A stretch of 64,000 bases of DNA from Arthrobacter rhizophilus. Its GTDB lineage: Bacteria > Actinomycetota > Actinomycetes > Actinomycetales > Micrococcaceae. Under the pieces are notes generated by a model. It saw only the letters and a list, made by a program, of their open reading frames with translations, did no database searches and had not been told where the DNA came from. Below, in pieces: positions 48,488-56,560 of this stretch. Made by a program: the position numbers and the translations under genes. Positions within the stretch are counted from its first letter, which is position 1. Each line of letters starts with the position of its first letter. Where the stretch lies: assembly GCF_026241105.1 (NCBI RefSeq), contig NZ_JAPFFT010000013.1:56483-120482 (forward strand), in the 5' to 3' direction.

Positions 48488-49333
48488 TCACGTGATTGCG
48501 GCGTGGAGAGCGGCGGCGTTTTCAGCCAGCCACGACTGGCGGCGGAGGATCTTGTCACCGACGCCTTCGTCCCACATCCGCTTCCAGCCCCCACCCTTGG
48601 TGAGCGCGTTGCGGCGCATCAAATGCCACGACCGCTCAGCACCGTTCCGGGCCACGTCCACCAGTGTGGCGCGATCGGCAGCACCCAAATCATAGGCGTC
48701 GACCAGCACAGTGGCGCGGGAGGCCGCGTCGACGCTGCGCATCACAGGTTCACGGTCGGCGATCGGCATCCAGGCGCCCCACCAGAGGAGCAGGTTCGCG
48801 ACTTCTTCGGTCCGGGTTGCCGGGCGCATGAGATCGAAGTCGATAAGCGCGACCGCGATGCCATCACGAAAGACAACGTTTTCCGGGGTGATGTCCATAT
48901 GAGCGAGGAACGTTGCCGGACCTGCAACCGAGGGCGGGCACCCGGCGGGATCGTCGGCCCTGCCGGTGCGTGCCCAGCCGGGTACACCAAGGGGTTGGGC
49001 AGCGTCATCGTAGGCCCGCACCAAGCGCGCGACGCTGATGGCCCTCGATTCGTCCGCAACCCAACTGGGCCAGGGGCGGCTTGCAGTGTCGCCGGGAATG
49101 AAGTTCAGGACGTCCCGGCCGTTTGCGTCGATGCCCAGGAAGTGGGGCGCTCCCTGGAATCCGAGCGATTGCAGGAAATCCAAGAAGCGGCGGACCCGCG
49201 GCGAAGCGTCGCTTGCAGGGCGCCGCACTGTATCGCCAACCCGGACGAGCCCCTCCGTCACGTCACCGCCGAGCAGTGGAACGGGAGGTTCCGGCTCGCT
49301 GGGTTCGACGTACGTTCGGAAATCGGTAGTCAT
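48488..49333 (-). CDS. Aminoglycoside phosphotransferase (APH) family protein
   Basis: Kinase-like fold protein, about 281 residues from ATG 49333 (MTTDFRTYVE); the frame is open to 49396, but that part lacks coding character. The N lobe contains GDVTEGLVRVGDTVRRPASDASPRVRRFLDFL. The catalytic loop is FLAHMDITPENVVFRDG (HxDxxxxN) and the metal-binding motif is ALIDFDLM. WHLMRRNALTKGGGWKRMWDEGVG near the end is common in this subgroup. Substrate is unknown; most chromosomal members of this family are not resistance genes. It is divergent from the CadD-like gene. Confidence 0.85.
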   Translation of the reverse strand: MTTDFRTYVEPSEPEPPVPLLGGDVTEGLVRVGDTVRRPASDASPRVRRFLDFLQSLGFQGAPHFLGIDANGRDVLNFIPGDTASRPWPSWVADESRAISVARLVRAYDDAAQPLGVPGWARTGRADDPAGCPPSVAGPATFLAHMDITPENVVFRDGIAVALIDFDLMRPATRTEEVANLLLWWGAWMPIADREPVMRSVDAASRATVLVDAYDLGAADRATLVDVARNGAERSWHLMRRNALTKGGGWKRMWDEGVGDKILRRQSWLAENAAALHAAIT

Positions 49334-49462
49334 CGTCCGATGCTGCCATGGGCGGGTTGGCGACACCAGCTTCGGGGCGCTTGTCGTGGCCGGCACGGCG
49401 GTGTGGCCGGTCAGCTGTGCTCAGCGAAAGACCCTGCGCCTCAGACGGTAGTCTCGGGAGCG

Positions 49463-50065
49463 ATGGAAAATCTCGGCGGCACCGTACTGACAGCGGCTGG
49501 AGCCTTTGCCGCGACAAACCTTGATGACCTCCTGGTTTTGTCGGTTCTCTTCCTGTCAGCCAGGACGCGGAGGGTGCCTGGCTACTGGAGAATCTGGGTA
49601 GGCCAGTACATCGGCATCGGAATACTGACGGTCGTGGCGGCTGCAGCAGCCTGGGCGCTCACTCCTGTCCCGGTGGAGTGGGTGGGTCTCCTCGGCTTGG
49701 TGCCGCTTGCTTTGGGCTGCCACGCCCTGTTCCAGGTTGCCCGCCCGTCCGGAGATCCACCGAAGCCCCGGTCACTGACGCTGCCCGTCGTTGTCGCCGT
49801 GACGGTGGCCAACGGTGGAGACAACATTTCCGTGTACATACCGCTATTTCGCTCGCTGGGACCCGCTGCTACAGCCACGACAGGACTGACGTTCGCGGTG
49901 ATGGTGGCGGTGTGGTGTGCCGCCGGGTATTGGCTGACCGCACACCCGAAGGTCGGTGCCTTCTGCCGCCGGGCCGGGAACTGGGTCATCCCCGTGGTGT
50001 ACATCGCTCTCGGGGGCACCATCATTGTCCGCTCCGGAGTCATCGCGTTGCTGTTCCAGGGATAA
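49463..50065 (+). CDS. Cadmium resistance transporter (CadD-like)
   Basis: Integral membrane protein, 200 residues, with about six membrane segments. The start reads NLGGTVLTAAGAFAATNLDDLLVLSVLF, whose NxDD is a CadD-family hallmark. A second conserved block is VAVTVANGGDNISVYIPLF. Family members export Cd2+ or other divalent cations; the real substrate here is not known. ATG 49463 is preceded by GGGAGCG. The gene stands alone between the APH-like gene and a small membrane protein. Confidence 0.88.
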   Translation: MENLGGTVLTAAGAFAATNLDDLLVLSVLFLSARTRRVPGYWRIWVGQYIGIGILTVVAAAAAWALTPVPVEWVGLLGLVPLALGCHALFQVARPSGDPPKPRSLTLPVVVAVTVANGGDNISVYIPLFRSLGPAATATTGLTFAVMVAVWCAAGYWLTAHPKVGAFCRRAGNWVIPVVYIALGGTIIVRSGVIALLFQG

Positions 50066-50153
50066 AGCTGCATTACACGCAGGATTCTCCCATTCCGAAG
50101 TGATATGACTGCGGGTGGGCTTCAACCGGAAGTGCGCAGGAGGATTGACAGGT

Positions 50154-50708
50154 ATGTTCCGAAGTTGGTTTGTTGTGGGCGCATTGCTGCTGCTTTTCGG
50201 GGCGGCGGCCGTGTTGGGTTTCGGAGCCGTCTTCCGGGCCAAAAGCGTCGCTGCCCGGATCGAGGCGGCCGCCGCGGGGGTCTTGGCCGCGATCATGGTG
50301 GCGGTGGGGCTTGGATGGGCGCCGTTTGCCGTCGTGCCGTGGGGGGGAGCGATTGGCGTTGTCTTCCTTTCGTTCGCTGTGAGAATTGCGTACCAAGGGA
50401 AAGATCCCGGCGAGACCGGGCGATTGTCGGCGGTCTATGGCGCACTGGTGACGGCCCTTTCGGGCTGGGTGCTGCTTTCCGCATCGAGTGGAACCGGATC
50501 CTCGTCGGATCATCCAGGGCACGAACTGGGCACCATCCTTGTTGACATCATGGGCGCGCTGCTCATGGCCTTCGCGGCCACAGGGTGGCTGTTAGGTACG
50601 TTCGCCATGCCTGCCGAGAGTAAATCGCACGCTGTGCCTCGATTGAAAGGGGTCCGCGAGGCCCTGATGGCTGCTGGACTCGCCGTCGCGTTCTACGCCA
50701 TCTCCTAG
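50154..50708 (+). CDS. Hypothetical multi-pass membrane protein
   Basis: About 184 residues, five or six hydrophobic segments: FVVGALLLLFGAAAVLGFGAVF, AAAAGVLAAIMVAVGLGWAPFAVV, GAIGVVFLSFAVRIAYQ, AVYGALVTALSGWVLL, DIMGALLMAFAATGWLLGTF and EALMAAGLAVAFYAIS. I do not recognise the family with confidence; topology resembles the DUF5134-type membrane proteins but the defining motif is not plain. AGGAGG 10 bases before ATG 50154 fixes the start. It converges on the metacaspase gene, 7 bases apart. Confidence 0.7.
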   Translation: MFRSWFVVGALLLLFGAAAVLGFGAVFRAKSVAARIEAAAAGVLAAIMVAVGLGWAPFAVVPWGGAIGVVFLSFAVRIAYQGKDPGETGRLSAVYGALVTALSGWVLLSASSGTGSSSDHPGHELGTILVDIMGALLMAFAATGWLLGTFAMPAESKSHAVPRLKGVREALMAAGLAVAFYAIS

Positions 50709-50715
50709 GCCGGCG

Positions 50716-51591
50716 TCAGGATCCCCAACTGGCCTTCTTTTGGGCGGGGGTGGCCTCCAGTTGCACCACTTGGTCGAACCGGCCCTCTTTGAGCGCTTTC
50801 GAGACGGCCTTGAGCAGCCCAGCTCTGGACAAGGTGCCGTCTGATTTGAGGGTCTTGACGAAATGGTAGGTGAATGCCCCGTTGTATCTGCCATCAATGA
50901 ACGCATCAGTGGCCGTCTGGTCGTCCCGGCACGCGGCCATCAGCACCGCCTGCACGCCGTCGGCGCCGTTGGTGCCCTGGGACAGTTCCTTCAGCGACGA
51001 CTTCTTGGTGGTCTCAAGGGTCTCCACACTGCTCAGTCCCTCGGGCGTCGGTGGCGGCAGGAATCGTGGGCGCCGCCCCGGGATCAGGTCCAAAGCGCGC
51101 AGGCCGGTGCCGCTGTGGCACGTGTCCAGGACAACGTCCATGCGCGTCGACGCTGGCAGCCGAAGCAGTAACTCGTGGAGCTCGTCGTCAACAATCACGG
51201 TGTCCTTGTTCCACGAATCGCCGGCGCTGTCGATGTCATAGCAAGCGAAGCACTCGTCGAGGCCGTCGGCCTCGTCACCATTCGTGTCCGGGATCTGCGT
51301 GCCATGGCTGGAAAAGGTGAACACGATCTGGCCGAGGTCGCCGCTTTCCGCGCGCTCCACCAGCCTGGTCAACGCCCCGAGGACCGCCGCCTTTGACGCT
51401 TCGGCGTCGACCAGGACAGTGACGTCTTCGGGCGTGAAGCCGTACTGCTCCCGCAACAAGGCTGCGAGGTCGTTTGCATCATTGACGCACCCGTGGAGCC
51501 AGCTGCTTTGCGGCAGATTCTTGAAGTTGTTGATTCCCACGCACAGCGCTGCCCGCGTGGGAGTTGACTTGTTTACGGCTGCTTCGCTCAT
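50716..51591 (-). CDS. Bacterial metacaspase (caspase-family C14 peptidase)
   Basis: Stand-alone caspase-fold cysteine protease, 291 residues, apparently cytoplasmic (no signal peptide). The first beta strand is RAALCVGINNFKNLPQS. The catalytic His is in QIVFTFSSHGTQIPDTNGDEADGLDECFACYDID, and the catalytic Cys is in MDVVLDTCHSGTGLRAL. AVLMAACRDDQTATDAFIDGRYNGAFTYHFVKTL is the conserved p10-like part. Bacterial metacaspases cleave after Arg/Lys and often need Ca2+ (family knowledge). It carries no extra effector domain and its neighbours are unrelated, so the role is open: stress-linked proteolysis, or defence. Confidence 0.92.
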   Translation of the reverse strand: MSEAAVNKSTPTRAALCVGINNFKNLPQSSWLHGCVNDANDLAALLREQYGFTPEDVTVLVDAEASKAAVLGALTRLVERAESGDLGQIVFTFSSHGTQIPDTNGDEADGLDECFACYDIDSAGDSWNKDTVIVDDELHELLLRLPASTRMDVVLDTCHSGTGLRALDLIPGRRPRFLPPPTPEGLSSVETLETTKKSSLKELSQGTNGADGVQAVLMAACRDDQTATDAFIDGRYNGAFTYHFVKTLKSDGTLSRAGLLKAVSKALKEGRFDQVVQLEATPAQKKASWGS

Positions 51592-51779
51592 GAACCCACA
51601 TCCTCATTCGGGATAGCCCCAAGGAACCACGGCTGCCGAGTACCCGGCGCCACCATCGTAGTCCCGTTGGACCCTCTTGCGCCGCGGAATCCCGGACAAG
51701 TTTCCTGACCTTGGCCGGGTCCGACCCAGACGGCCAGGAGGCCAACGGAACGTCCCAGCGGTGGCTTTAGAATGGAGCC

Positions 51780-52139
51780 ATGATCGATATTTCCGTCGAG
51801 AAGGTGGTTCTTCTCTTGATCATTGCGGCATTGGTCCTCGGCCCGACGAAACTTCCAGAGTATGCAAGGAAGCTGGGGCGGCTCATCCGCGAACTGCGGC
51901 GCATGGCCTCTGGCGCGCAGGAAAAGATCCGCCAGGAGCTCGGCCCCGAATTCCAGGACATCGATTGGCGGAAAATGGATCCACGCCAATATGATCCTCG
52001 ACGGATCATCCGCGAGGCCCTCTTGGAGGAAGATCCGCTTCCGGAGCCAGTCACCCCAGTCCAAGCGCAGCCTCCTTCCCGGCCGGTCGTACGGTTGACC
52101 GCCGGGCAAAAGGCCCCTTTCGACGACGAGTCCACCTGA
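51780..52139 (+). CDS. TatA/TatB-like Sec-independent translocase protein
   Basis: A 119-residue single-span membrane protein. The N-terminal hydrophobic helix VVLLLIIAALVLGPTKLPEYARKLGRLIRELRR carries the GPxxLP hinge of TatA/TatB, followed by an amphipathic helix and a charged tail (RKMDPRQYDPRRIIREALLEEDP). The tail length and the Glu-rich region favour TatB. It is isolated from tatA/tatC, so it is perhaps a second TatB paralogue. ATG 51780 follows a GGAG site. It converges on the amidase gene, 4 bases apart. Confidence 0.85.
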   Translation: MIDISVEKVVLLLIIAALVLGPTKLPEYARKLGRLIRELRRMASGAQEKIRQELGPEFQDIDWRKMDPRQYDPRRIIREALLEEDPLPEPVTPVQAQPPSRPVVRLTAGQKAPFDDEST

Positions 52140-52143
52140 TCCG

Positions 52144-53865
52144 TCAGTCGAGGCGCGGTGTGCGCGGGGGAGCGGTGCGGCGCTCGCCTGTTGCTTCGAA
52201 GGCTGCGGCCAAGGCTAGGAGTGCGGTGTCGTCGTAGGCGCGTCCGGCGAAGGTGAGTCCCACGGGCATCCCGGTATCGGACATCGTGCCCATCGGCACA
52301 GTGACGGTGGGGATGCCCAGGTGCCGGGGGACGAGGTTGCCGTTGGCGACCCAGACGCCGTTGCCCCAACCGAGTTTGGCCGAGGCTTCGTTGGTGTCCA
52401 TGTCGGCTGGTCCGACGTCGGCAGCGGCGGGGAAGACGACCGCATCCAGACGGAGACCATCCATCCATTCCTCGAGGTCAAGCCGGCGGGTCTGTTCGAG
52501 TCCCCGGAGGCCTTCTTCGAGGTGCGGGATGTCCGTGACCGAAGCAACCCCGTGCGCGCGGATGTGTGCCGGGTAGTCGGCGATGTCGTCGTCGAACCCG
52601 TCATAGCGGTCCGGGAGGGCGCCGTCGGGGTGTGGGAAGATCGCGGTACCGTCGACGTGGGCCAGGCTGTTGAGTGCCGGATCCCCGTTTGCCGCGAGGA
52701 AGTCGTCCCATGCCCACGCGGAGAGGTCGACGATCTCCCGTTTCAGGTATTCGAGGCTCACGAGTCCGCGGGTGGCGATGGTGGGTGCACCGGGGCGGTC
52801 GCCTTCATAGTTTGAAACCACAGGGAAGTCCACCAACACCACCTCGGCACCTGCGGACTCAAGATCCCGCCGGGCAGCTTCCCAGAGTTCGATCACGGAA
52901 TCACGGGTCTGGATTCGTTGGCCCGTGGGTCCGCCGATGCCGGGCCTTTCGCTAGTGCCGGCGTCGGGGTCTGCGTTGATGTACATGGCCGGGACCCCGA
53001 AGCGTTTGCCTTTCAAAGCCGAGCGCGCGCCGTCGACGTCGAATGGCGCCAGTGCCGGGTAGGAGGCCGGGCGGACCCGGGACGGGGCCGGGATCTCCAC
53101 CCACGCCTGCGCGCGCCAGAAGTCGCCGCGGGTTTCGGCGTCGTCGGAAACGATCACATCGAGCAGTTCCAGGAGGTCTGCCATGGACCGGGTGTGGGGC
53201 ACTACCACGTCCATCGTGGGAACGAGCGGCCAGTTGCCGCGCACGGAAATGATCCCGCGGGAGGGCGTGTACGCGCACAGGGCATTGTTCGACGCCGGCG
53301 CGCGGCCGCTTGACCAGGTTTCCTCGCCGAGCCCGAAGGCTCCGAAGCTTGCCGCGGTGGCGGTTCCGGAGCCGTTGGAGGAACCGGAGCCGAAGGCCGC
53401 GGTGAGGTAGTCGCCGTTGTAGGGGCTTTCGGCGCGTCCGTAGACGCCGCGTTGCATTCCGCCGTTGGCCATGGGCGGCATGTTGGTCAGGCCGATGAGC
53501 ACGGCTCCGGCGGCGCGGAGGCGTTCGATCGTGAAGGCATCGCGTTGTGCGGTGAGGTGTTCGAAGGCGGGGGAGCCGGCGGCGGCCGTAAGTCCCTTGG
53601 CCAGGTAGCTGTCCTTGGCGGTGTAGGGAATGCCGTCGAGGGGCCCGAGGGTGGTGCCGCTTGCCCGGCGCTCGTCGGAGGCCCGGGCATCGGCGAGCGC
53701 GTCGGGGTTCATCACAACCAGTGCGTTGAGCTTGATGCCGTTGCGGTCGTAGGCGTCGATGCGGTCCAGGTAGGCCTGGGTGAGTTCCCCGCTGGTGACG
53801 TGGCCGGCCTCCAGTGCTGCACGCAACTGTGCAATTGAGGCCTCGACGACGTCGAAGCGGCTCAT
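52144..53865 (-). CDS. Amidase signature family hydrolase
   Basis: Ser-cisSer-Lys amidase, 573 residues, cleaving an unknown amide. Visible features are the catalytic Lys in DGIPYTAKDSYLAKG, the Gly/Ser-rich signature AFGSGSSNGSGTATAASFGAFGLGEETWSSGR with both serines, and TPSRGIISVRGNWPLVPTMDVVVPHTRSMADL. ATG 53865 (MSRFDVVEASIAQLRAAL) is the family start; the frame is open further upstream inside aguA but is not coding there. It overlaps aguA by 4 bases (ATGA), so the two are one operon. A job in agmatine or carbamoylputrescine breakdown is inference only, since the classic second enzyme is a nitrilase. Confidence 0.92.
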   Translation of the reverse strand: MSRFDVVEASIAQLRAALEAGHVTSGELTQAYLDRIDAYDRNGIKLNALVVMNPDALADARASDERRASGTTLGPLDGIPYTAKDSYLAKGLTAAAGSPAFEHLTAQRDAFTIERLRAAGAVLIGLTNMPPMANGGMQRGVYGRAESPYNGDYLTAAFGSGSSNGSGTATAASFGAFGLGEETWSSGRAPASNNALCAYTPSRGIISVRGNWPLVPTMDVVVPHTRSMADLLELLDVIVSDDAETRGDFWRAQAWVEIPAPSRVRPASYPALAPFDVDGARSALKGKRFGVPAMYINADPDAGTSERPGIGGPTGQRIQTRDSVIELWEAARRDLESAGAEVVLVDFPVVSNYEGDRPGAPTIATRGLVSLEYLKREIVDLSAWAWDDFLAANGDPALNSLAHVDGTAIFPHPDGALPDRYDGFDDDIADYPAHIRAHGVASVTDIPHLEEGLRGLEQTRRLDLEEWMDGLRLDAVVFPAAADVGPADMDTNEASAKLGWGNGVWVANGNLVPRHLGIPTVTVPMGTMSDTGMPVGLTFAGRAYDDTALLALAAAFEATGERRTAPPRTPRLD

Positions 53866-54908
53866 CGTGCAGCCTGCCAGTCGAGCCTGGGCTGCTGCTG
53901 GGTGATGCAGTGGATGCCGCCGCCGCGGGCAAGGATCGGCCTGGCGTCCACGGTGACGACGCGACGGCCCGGGTAGGCCTCCGCCAGAATCTCGGCGGCC
54001 AAGGCGTCGGCCCGCTCTTCGCCATAGCCGCACGCGATCACGCCGCCATTGACCACGAGGTGGTTGACGTAGCTCCAGTCGACGAAGCCTTCCTCGTCGC
54101 GCAGGGTCTCAGGTGCGGGAAGCAGGGTGATCTCGAACGGCTTCCCCGTGGCATCCTCCTGGGTTTCGAAGAACCGCTGCAGGGTGTGGCTGACCTCGAA
54201 ATCGGGGTGCCCGGGGTTGGTCTGGGAGTGGAGCAAGACCCGGCCGGGGGAGGGAAGGGTGGCCACCATGTCGATGTGGCCACGCGTGCCGAGGTCCTCG
54301 TAGTCACGGGTGAGGCCCCGCGGCACCCATACGGTGTGCGTGGCGCCCAGCGTTCGGGACAGTTCCGCCTCGACACGTGCCTTGTCGGCGTAAGGGTTTC
54401 GGTGTGGATCCAGCTGGACGGTTTCGGTGACGAGGACGGTGCCTTCACCGTCGACATGGATGGCGCCGCCCTCGTTGACCAGTAGCGAAGGCACCAGTTC
54501 CGCGCCGGCCTTTTCGGCGACAAAGCGTGCCATCCCGGCGCTCTTTTGCCACTCTGACCAGGCAGGTGCGCCCCAGCCGTTGAAGATCCAGTCGACTGCG
54601 CCAAGCACACCGGGACGTTCGTCGTCGACGACGAAGGTGGGACCGACGTCGCGCATCCAGAATTCGTCTAGCGGTGCCTCAATCTGTTCGATCCCGGAGC
54701 CGAGCATGCGATTGGCCCGGCTCCTTTCGCTGGGGTCGACCACCATGGTGACGGGCTCGAATTCGGACACGGCGTGCGCGACGGCGGTCCAGGCGGCGTA
54801 GGCCTCTTCCGCCGACGCCGGGTTGTCGCCCAGTGTCAGGCCGGTGCGGGGGAACGCCATCCAAGTGCGCTCGTGCTGTGCGGTTTCGGCTGGCATTCTC
54901 CAGGCCAT
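53862..54908 (-). CDS. aguA: Agmatine deiminase family protein
   Basis: Guanidino-group-modifying enzyme, 348 residues, converting agmatine to N-carbamoylputrescine and ammonia (family knowledge). The N terminus MPAETAQHERTWMAFP is typical. Catalytic and substrate motifs are DEFWMRDVGPTFVV, LVNEGGAIHVDGEGTVLVTE, GTRGHIDMVATL, and GGGIHCITQQQP with the nucleophile Cys. ATG 54908 has GGAGGAG upstream. It is the first gene of an operon with the amidase and is divergent from a TetR regulator, across a 26-bp palindrome at 54991-55016. Confidence 0.93.
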   Translation of the reverse strand: MAWRMPAETAQHERTWMAFPRTGLTLGDNPASAEEAYAAWTAVAHAVSEFEPVTMVVDPSERSRANRMLGSGIEQIEAPLDEFWMRDVGPTFVVDDERPGVLGAVDWIFNGWGAPAWSEWQKSAGMARFVAEKAGAELVPSLLVNEGGAIHVDGEGTVLVTETVQLDPHRNPYADKARVEAELSRTLGATHTVWVPRGLTRDYEDLGTRGHIDMVATLPSPGRVLLHSQTNPGHPDFEVSHTLQRFFETQEDATGKPFEITLLPAPETLRDEEGFVDWSYVNHLVVNGGVIACGYGEERADALAAEILAEAYPGRRVVTVDARPILARGGGIHCITQQQPRLDWQAAR

Positions 54909-54990
54909 GGAAGACTCCTCCGTGGTTTGAGGTTGGTAGCCACAAGGGCCAGGGCGTCCTTGCCTTGGCGTGTGGCTGAGTATTTGGATC

Positions 54991-55016
54991 TCTTATTGAT
55001 CATATGATCAATAAGA
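54991..55016. promoter_or_regulatory. 26-bp perfect palindrome, probable TetR operator
   Basis: The half-site TCTTATTGATCAT at 54991-55003 is followed without a gap by its exact reverse complement at 55004-55016. It is strikingly AT-rich and lies in the 132-base gap between aguA (minus) and the TetR gene (plus), 28 bases from the TetR start. It is almost certainly the shared operator of the divergent pair. Confidence 0.85.
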
Positions 55017-55040
55017 TGAAAACTTACTTTAGACTGTTGT

Positions 55041-55679
55041 GTGATGTCAAGCACCATACAGAAACGCGCAGCGCGGAAGACGCCGGCCGAACGCGCGGCC
55101 GAAATAACCGAGACCGCCAAGGAAATAGCGCTTGAACAGGGGCTTTCCGCCATCACGCTGCGCAACGTGGCAGCGCGGGTGGGAGTGGCCTCGGGCCTCG
55201 TTGCGCATTACCAGCCCAACGTTGACGCCCTCGTTGCGGGCATCTTTGCGACCATCGTGGCGGCTGAGACCGAGGAGGTTTCGGGCCTTCTGGATCGGCT
55301 GCCGACCCCCTTGGAGCGGCTCGGGATGCTCCTCGAAACGCTCATGGATGGCAGTCGTCTCGACGTCACTGCTATCTGGGTGGAGGCGTGGACCCTGGGG
55401 CGTCGGAACGAGGCGCTCGCGGCCTGCGTTCGTGAGCAGATGGATGCTTGGCAAGCCGTGGTGCAACGCGTTGTCGAAGCGGGCATCGGGGCAGGCGAGT
55501 TCGATACTTTCGACGCTCCATCCGTTGCTTGGCAGATCCTGGGCATGGTGGACGGCCTGAATGCCCAGGCGTTGGTGCGTTGGGATGGTGTCAGCGACCG
55601 CGGTACGCACCTTGCCCGCGCTGTTGAAGGCATGGTGGGCGCGGCCCGCGGTTCACTGCTACCGGGCCAGGCGGGATAG
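55041..55679 (+). CDS. TetR family regulator of the agmatine deiminase/amidase operon
   Basis: A 212-residue repressor. The HTH region is ERAAEITETAKEIALEQGLSAITLRNVAARVGVASGLVAHYQPNVDALVAGIF, where VAHY replaces the usual LYYHF, as in BetI-like regulators. The C-terminal domain, with WVEAWTLGRRNEALAACVREQMDAW, matches the BetI-type ligand domain (TetR_C). GTG 55041 or ATG 55044 are both possible starts. The divergent layout and 26-bp palindrome imply control of aguA-amidase and of itself. The ligand may be agmatine, a polyamine or the amidase substrate (inference). Confidence 0.9.
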   Translation: MMSSTIQKRAARKTPAERAAEITETAKEIALEQGLSAITLRNVAARVGVASGLVAHYQPNVDALVAGIFATIVAAETEEVSGLLDRLPTPLERLGMLLETLMDGSRLDVTAIWVEAWTLGRRNEALAACVREQMDAWQAVVQRVVEAGIGAGEFDTFDAPSVAWQILGMVDGLNAQALVRWDGVSDRGTHLARAVEGMVGAARGSLLPGQAG

Positions 55680-55702
55680 CTCGTCCGCGTGAGCTTCGAG
55701 GC

Positions 55703-56482
55703 TTAGTTGGCGGGGCGCACTGCTCGTCCAGCCGCTGCGATCACCAGCTTCTCCGGGAGTAGCTTGACGGCCACCCGGGCAACGAAGGAGTTGAGTCGGC
55801 CGTCCACAACGCTCGGCTTGTTCGCAAGGATCGCCGACAGGGCAGTGTCCACTACTTGACCTGGGGTGCGCATGGATCCAGCTGCGGCCGCCTCGCCGGC
55901 GATTTCGAAGAAGGGCGTGTCCGTAGCGCCCGGGCAAACCGCAAGGACTTTCACGCCCGTGCCCTGTGTTTCGGCCCAGAGTGCCTGGGTGAAGGAGAGC
56001 ACGAACGCCTTTGTCGCACCGTAGACGGCCATGTGGGGTATTGGCTGGAAGGCGGCCGTACTTGCGATATTGATGACCGCGCCTGTGCCGCGCTCGACCA
56101 TACCGGGCAGGTATCGCGTCGTTGTTCCGACTAGAGTGGAGCAGTTCAGCTGGATTTGTTCGCTGAAGCGATCGGCGTCGGCATGGAGAACTTGTCCATG
56201 AGTTCCAAAGCCCGCGTTGTTGACCAAAATGTCCACTGTGAGCCCAAGGGCTTCGGTAGCGAGATGGAGTTCCTTCGCGGAGTCCGGAAGGCTCAGGTCC
56301 ATCGCCAGGACAGTCGCTTCGGTGCCGTCTTCGCGGAGTTCGCGCGCAAGCTCGTCAAGCTTGTCCTTGCTGCGGGCAACCAATATCAGGCGGGCGCCCT
56401 CGGCGGCCAGCCTTCGGGCAAAGACTGAACCGATGCCTGTAGACGCTCCGGTGATAAGGGCTGTTTTGGCTGAGATGTTCAT
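55703..56482 (-). CDS. SDR family oxidoreductase
   Basis: Classical SDR of the DltE/YqjQ-like subgroup, 259 residues. Motifs are TALITGASTGIGSVFARRLAAEGARLILVARSKDKL (NADP-type Arg after beta-2), NNAGFG, the catalytic Ser in VINIASTAAFQP, YGATKAF (Tyr-Lys), and VCPGATDTPFF. ATG 56482 follows AGGAGTAGAA. Upstream, at 56494-56517, is an operator-like repeat shared with the TetR genes next door, so it is the likely target of one of them. In gamma-butyrolactone systems a reductase matures the signal; whether this SDR does so is speculation. Confidence 0.9.
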   Translation of the reverse strand: MNISAKTALITGASTGIGSVFARRLAAEGARLILVARSKDKLDELARELREDGTEATVLAMDLSLPDSAKELHLATEALGLTVDILVNNAGFGTHGQVLHADADRFSEQIQLNCSTLVGTTTRYLPGMVERGTGAVINIASTAAFQPIPHMAVYGATKAFVLSFTQALWAETQGTGVKVLAVCPGATDTPFFEIAGEAAAAGSMRTPGQVVDTALSAILANKPSVVDGRLNSFVARVAVKLLPEKLVIAAAGRAVRPAN

Positions 56483-56493
56483 TTCTACTCCTA

Positions 56494-56517
56494 ATAAACT
56501 GACTGTGCGGTTTGTTT
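56494..56517. promoter_or_regulatory. ARE-like operator 1, upstream of the SDR gene
   Basis: The element reads ATAAACTGACTG, then TGCGGTTTGTTT. It shares the pattern ATAAACnG..TG..CGGTTTGTTT with the element at 58283-58306 and resembles the autoregulatory elements bound by gamma-butyrolactone receptors (AACCGG...CGGTTTGT type). It ends 12 bases before the SDR start codon. Confidence 0.55.
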
Positions 56518-56560
56518 TTTGGTTATACGGGGATTTTTAGCTGTTGGGTTTGGTGCCTTG

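Noticed and set aside
53866..54033. Upstream extension of the amidase
   Set aside because: It lies inside aguA in another frame and reads as Arg-rich shadow; ATG 53865 with the ATGA overlap is the natural start.
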